From the NCBI GenBank assembly GCA_017548275.1, contig JAFZAH010000025.1, forward strand, positions 1 to 46,335: a stretch of DNA of 46,335 nt. The letters are read 5' to 3'. Below, piece after piece: positions 43,811-46,335 of this stretch. The notes under the pieces were generated by a model. That model saw only the letters and a list, made by a program, of their open reading frames with translations, ran no database searches and had not been told where the DNA came from. The stretch is from Prevotella sp. (GTDB lineage Bacteria > Bacteroidota > Bacteroidia > Bacteroidales > Bacteroidaceae). The stretch's first letter is position 1. The number at the start of each line of letters is the position of its first letter. The translations under genes were made by a program, and so were the position numbers.

Positions 43811-45802
43811 TCATTTTACTATGGTTTTACGGCCATTCACGATGTACACGCCTTTGCGCAAAGACTGTCCTTCGGGAAGGCGGCGACCCTGCAAATCGTA
43901 CACTCCCTGACGCTCGAGAGCGGGGGTTTCGTCGACCAAAACACCCTCGATTCCTGCCGGAGTGTAACCGTCGTTGCTCAGGAAAACCTCCTTGATGCTG
44001 ATGTCACCCCCACCATAACTCCAGAAGCCTACTATATAAATATGTGAGGGATCGAGTTTGTTGCCGTTGGTCTTTTTCAGATTGTGCAGATTGACTTGCA
44101 GACTGGCCTTGCCGTCGGCATCGACCTCTGCCGCCCCTGCCCAGTAATTGTTCTCGTCGAAGAGACGGAACGACGCGTGGCAACTCGGTGCGCGGTTGAA
44201 TTTCACCACTATATATTTATAAGGGTCGAGGTTGATGCCGCTGTCATACTTCCAACCGCCGAAACCATACAGTCCCGTACGCAGGTTGCCGGTGGCGGGG
44301 TCGAACGTGCCGGTCTCGTAGATGCTGGGGTTGAAGGCGTCGGCTGTCAGGGGGAAGTACGATACGGTGACATGGACTTGCCAGGTGTGCGCACCGCCCT
44401 GCGGGTCAGTATAACTCACATCGACCACAGACTCGCCCTGATTGCGCCCCACGAGTGTGCCGCCATTGATGATGAGTGCGGCGGGATTGCTGTTGGTGTA
44501 GGTGGCGTCGCCTGCCACGTCGAGCACCAGACCGTCAGTGGTGGTGGCTGTCAGGGGGAGCGTCTTGATGCCGCCGGGAGTCAGTGAGATTTCCGTAGAA
44601 GCGAGGTTGACGGATGTCACCGTCGGTTTATAGCCGCTCTGACGCTGCTCTGCATACTCCTGATACCAGTGGTAACATGCCCAAGGACAAGCCTCGGGGT
44701 CGGTCAGGAAAGTGTACACCCCGTTCGTGGGAGCCTGGTCTTTGAACGCCGCGAGATGATGACCCTCGGTGAAGAGGAGCCAACTGACATTGCCGCTCTC
44801 GTCGGCCAGACGCTTGAAGTTAGCACCGAAGCCATCGCCACCGGCCACGCCGGTGAAAGCCTTGCCCCACGACGAGTCCCATTTGGCGGGTGCCCAGTCC
44901 ATCTCCGTCACCACAATGGGGGCGAGGTTGCTGCACGGGGTGATTTGGTCTTCCCAACCTTTCTTGAAGTCATTGTAGTTGATTTCGACATTGTTGTCGC
45001 CATGATTGCCGTTGTACCATCCGGGGTAGCAGTGGACGGCATAGCCGATGTTTTCGCCCGTGACAGGTGTGGCGGCAAATCCGGCGTACTGCGATTGCCA
45101 ACCCAGTCCGGGGATGAGGAGGATGTTGTTGCATCCGTTGGCGCGTATCTTATCGACGATAGGTTGCATGAAACGCGCCATCTCGTCGGTGCCTCCCTGT
45201 TTGCCGTTGGCGTCGATGATGGAAATGGGCTCATTGGCCAACTCAAACAGAATGCCGGGCTTGTTTTTCAATTTAAGCCGCTGACTGACCACGTTCCACA
45301 CGTTGAGAAGATACTGCTGATACTCTCCACCGGTCTGGATTACATCGGGGCACACACCGGGAGGACGCATGATGACATACAACCCCTTGCTGTTGGCATA
45401 CTCAGCCATGGGGATGAACACCTCGTCGAGGTACTTCTTGAAGCGGGCCATGTCGAAGATGGAGATGTCATTCTCGCCGATACCATAATAGCCAGGTTTG
45501 TTGCTCCAATAGGGATCCATGTGCTGACGCACGAAATCCATCTTCCATCCAGCTGCGAGAATTTTGTCGATGATACCTTTATTATAATTCAGGCATCCCG
45601 ACACGTCGTAATTGTCCCATTTCGTGTTGTGCTCGTTGAACCACGGGCTGAACGTCTGGGCAAAACCGTGCAAATTGATGATATTGCCGGCATCGTCCTT
45701 GAAATAGCGCCCATCCACATGCAGAGGCGCCAATTGTGCCCATGACATAACCGACATGAGCGCGAAAATAACGAAAAGTAACTGTTTCTTCATGCTTTTC
45801 AC
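43811..45802 (-). CDS. Secreted multidomain GH5 glycoside hydrolase, probable xylanase
   Basis: A 663-residue exported enzyme; signal peptide to about WAQ23 (Met4 is an alternative start). Residues 24-385 are a GH5 barrel: FELANEP with acid/base Glu191 and IVVTEMDW with nucleophile Glu300. Residues about 392-475 look like a Big_2 immunoglobulin-like domain (VTSVNLASTEISLTPGG). Residues about 480-620 form a beta-sandwich that may bind sugar. The last 30 residues (GVYDLQGRRLPEG, then GVYIVNGRK) resemble type IX secretion sorting tails of Bacteroidetes. Placed just upstream of xusA, it is probably a xylanase of a GH5_21-like type; cellulase or mannanase activity cannot be excluded from sequence. 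Confidence 0.87.
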   Translation of the reverse strand: MKSMKKQLLFVIFALMSVMSWAQLAPLHVDGRYFKDDAGNIINLHGFAQTFSPWFNEHNTKWDNYDVSGCLNYNKGIIDKILAAGWKMDFVRQHMDPYWSNKPGYYGIGENDISIFDMARFKKYLDEVFIPMAEYANSKGLYVIMRPPGVCPDVIQTGGEYQQYLLNVWNVVSQRLKLKNKPGILFELANEPISIIDANGKQGGTDEMARFMQPIVDKIRANGCNNILLIPGLGWQSQYAGFAATPVTGENIGYAVHCYPGWYNGNHGDNNVEINYNDFKKGWEDQITPCSNLAPIVVTEMDWAPAKWDSSWGKAFTGVAGGDGFGANFKRLADESGNVSWLLFTEGHHLAAFKDQAPTNGVYTFLTDPEACPWACYHWYQEYAEQRQSGYKPTVTSVNLASTEISLTPGGIKTLPLTATTTDGLVLDVAGDATYTNSNPAALIINGGTLVGRNQGESVVDVSYTDPQGGAHTWQVHVTVSYFPLTADAFNPSIYETGTFDPATGNLRTGLYGFGGWKYDSGINLDPYKYIVVKFNRAPSCHASFRLFDENNYWAGAAEVDADGKASLQVNLHNLKKTNGNKLDPSHIYIVGFWSYGGGDISIKEVFLSNDGYTPAGIEGVLVDETPALERQGVYDLQGRRLPEGQSLRKGVYIVNGRKTIVK

Positions 45803-45928
45803 GAGGAAATGTTGTTATGAGGAGTTAGAGGGTCAGAAGTAGGATCGGAGAATAGGAGGTAATTGTTTACTAACTAAGTTATAGAGTGAATCTCGTGGAT
45901 GAAGTTCTTAGGCTGGAGACGATACAAA

Positions 45929-45943
45929 GTGAAATTCGTAGTC
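45929..45943. repeat. AATTCG-family repeat fragment
   Basis: GTGAAATTCGTAGTC is identical to 1087-1101, in the same orientation, within the GH5 leader region. Confidence 0.5.
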
Positions 45944-46005
45944 TGTTATGGGGAGAGAAGGAGAGTAGACATCAGATTGTCGGTCTGAACGTCATTTTTG
46001 AGGTT

Positions 46006-46034
46006 AAAAAAGGGGCAGACTCGCTTGCCTGCCC
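46006..46034 (-). terminator. Hairpin with T-run in the GH5 upstream region
   Basis: Minus strand: GGGCAG, 10-nt loop, CTGCCC, then CTTTTTTAACC. It lies downstream of the TACCTTTG element at 46107-46114 and 200 nt before the GH5 start, so it is either an attenuator in the leader or the terminator of a gene beyond the window. Confidence 0.55.
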
Positions 46035-46106
46035 ACCAAAGTGAAAAAACCTAAAATTGAAACCTAAAATGAATTCTGCTAAAACTGTTATTCTTTTTAT
46101 CTGGTG

Positions 46107-46114
46107 CAAAGGTA
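46107..46114 (-). promoter_or_regulatory. Candidate -7 element for the GH5 gene
   Basis: TACCTTTG on the minus strand matches TAnnTTTG but lies about 305 nt before the GH5 start. No clear -33 box. No gene was recognised in 45803-46335. Confidence 0.4.
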
Positions 46115-46228
46115 ATACATTATTTAATATAGCACATTGCCGTATGTTGCACGTACTTGTCACTTTGTTACACATTGTTAAAAGTAACGCTTTTCTTACC
46201 AGCCGCAACTGAAATTATATCAAAAGGA

Positions 46229-46330
46229 GCCCCCTCCCAGACCCTCCCCGAGGGGAGGGAATGATTAGCACCCCCAAAGGCGACTGCCCACTCCCCACCC
46301 CTTTAAGGGGCGGGGCAGGGGCGGGGTATG
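46229..46330. repeat. GC-rich palindromic repeats at the window end
   Basis: CCCTCCCCGAGGGGAGGG (46243-46260) and CCCCTTTAAGGGG (near 46298-46310), the same family as 2551 and 4361. The preceding CCCCCTCCCAGA part matches the usual flank of these units. Confidence 0.65.
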
Positions 46331-46335
46331 TAACC

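Noticed and set aside
44669-45745. 358-codon rightward open frame
   Set aside because: Antisense to the GH5 gene, whose motifs and signal peptide are clear.
45972-46208. 78-codon leftward open frame upstream of GH5
   Set aside because: Spans the hairpin with T-run and the -7 element; no signal or family features.
1-46335. tRNA, rRNA or riboswitch
   Set aside because: No cloverleaf, rRNA-like or known riboswitch sequence was recognised on either strand by reading; a covariance-model search would be needed to be sure.

Overview
The window looks like a chromosomal segment from a Prevotella-like member of the Bacteroidales. Three things point there: SusC/SusD pairs together with a xylan utilisation locus, promoters of the Bacteroidetes type (TAnnTTTG, several with TTTG or TTG about 20 nt upstream) in place of Shine-Dalgarno sites, and many short intergenic repeat families. 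Genus-level placement is inference; there is no rRNA in the window.

Layout. (1) 144-980: a DNA alkylation repair glycosylase with its own promoter. (2) 1273-6619, minus strand: rocD-ctlX-pruA-arcA, which together encode arginine -> citrulline -> ornithine -> glutamate semialdehyde/P5C -> glutamate, with no carbamoyltransferase or carbamate kinase. (3) 6829-8525: an SH3/SPOR-like lipoprotein and a lipoprotein-type NUC1 nuclease, closed by a perfect 14-bp hairpin facing the convergent pnp gene (8610-10985). (4) 11316-17104, plus strand: envelope proteins, namely a lipoprotein, a TlpA-like lipoprotein that lost its CxxC, a zinc-ribbon membrane protein, a small exported protein and a YARHG/DUF3160 protein. 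(5) 17265-26479: a xylan-processing block. GH67 alpha-glucuronidase and a GH35-like enzyme run leftward from a consensus promoter. An SGNH esterase, a GPH symporter, a GH10 xylanase and a GH43 enzyme run rightward; this set matches, from memory, the xynF/E/D/A/B set of Prevotella bryantii. (6) 26746-29784, minus strand: a small exported protein and two tandem OmpA-family proteins. (7) 30327-43560, minus strand: xusA-xusB-xusC-xusD-xusE-xyn10C, the outer-membrane xylan capture and cleavage operon. (8) 43811-45802, minus strand: a secreted multidomain GH5 enzyme just upstream of the xus operon.

Working together (inference): GH5 and Xyn10C cut xylan at the surface, the two Xus pairs import the products, periplasmic GH67, GH35-like, SGNH and GH10 enzymes remove side groups and shorten chains, the GPH symporter moves small products inward, and the leaderless GH43 releases sugars in the cytoplasm. 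No hybrid two-component regulator (XynR type) is in the window.

The most unusual observations are a frameshifted GxxExxY gene relic between 37-bp inverted repeats inside the xylan gene block, a second exact copy of that repeat that encodes part of the GH10 xylanase signal peptide, two nearly identical carbohydrate-binding modules inserted in Xyn10C, and an 18-bp-arm inverted repeat over the upstream part of the xusA promoter. No tRNA, rRNA, CRISPR array or intact insertion sequence was seen.
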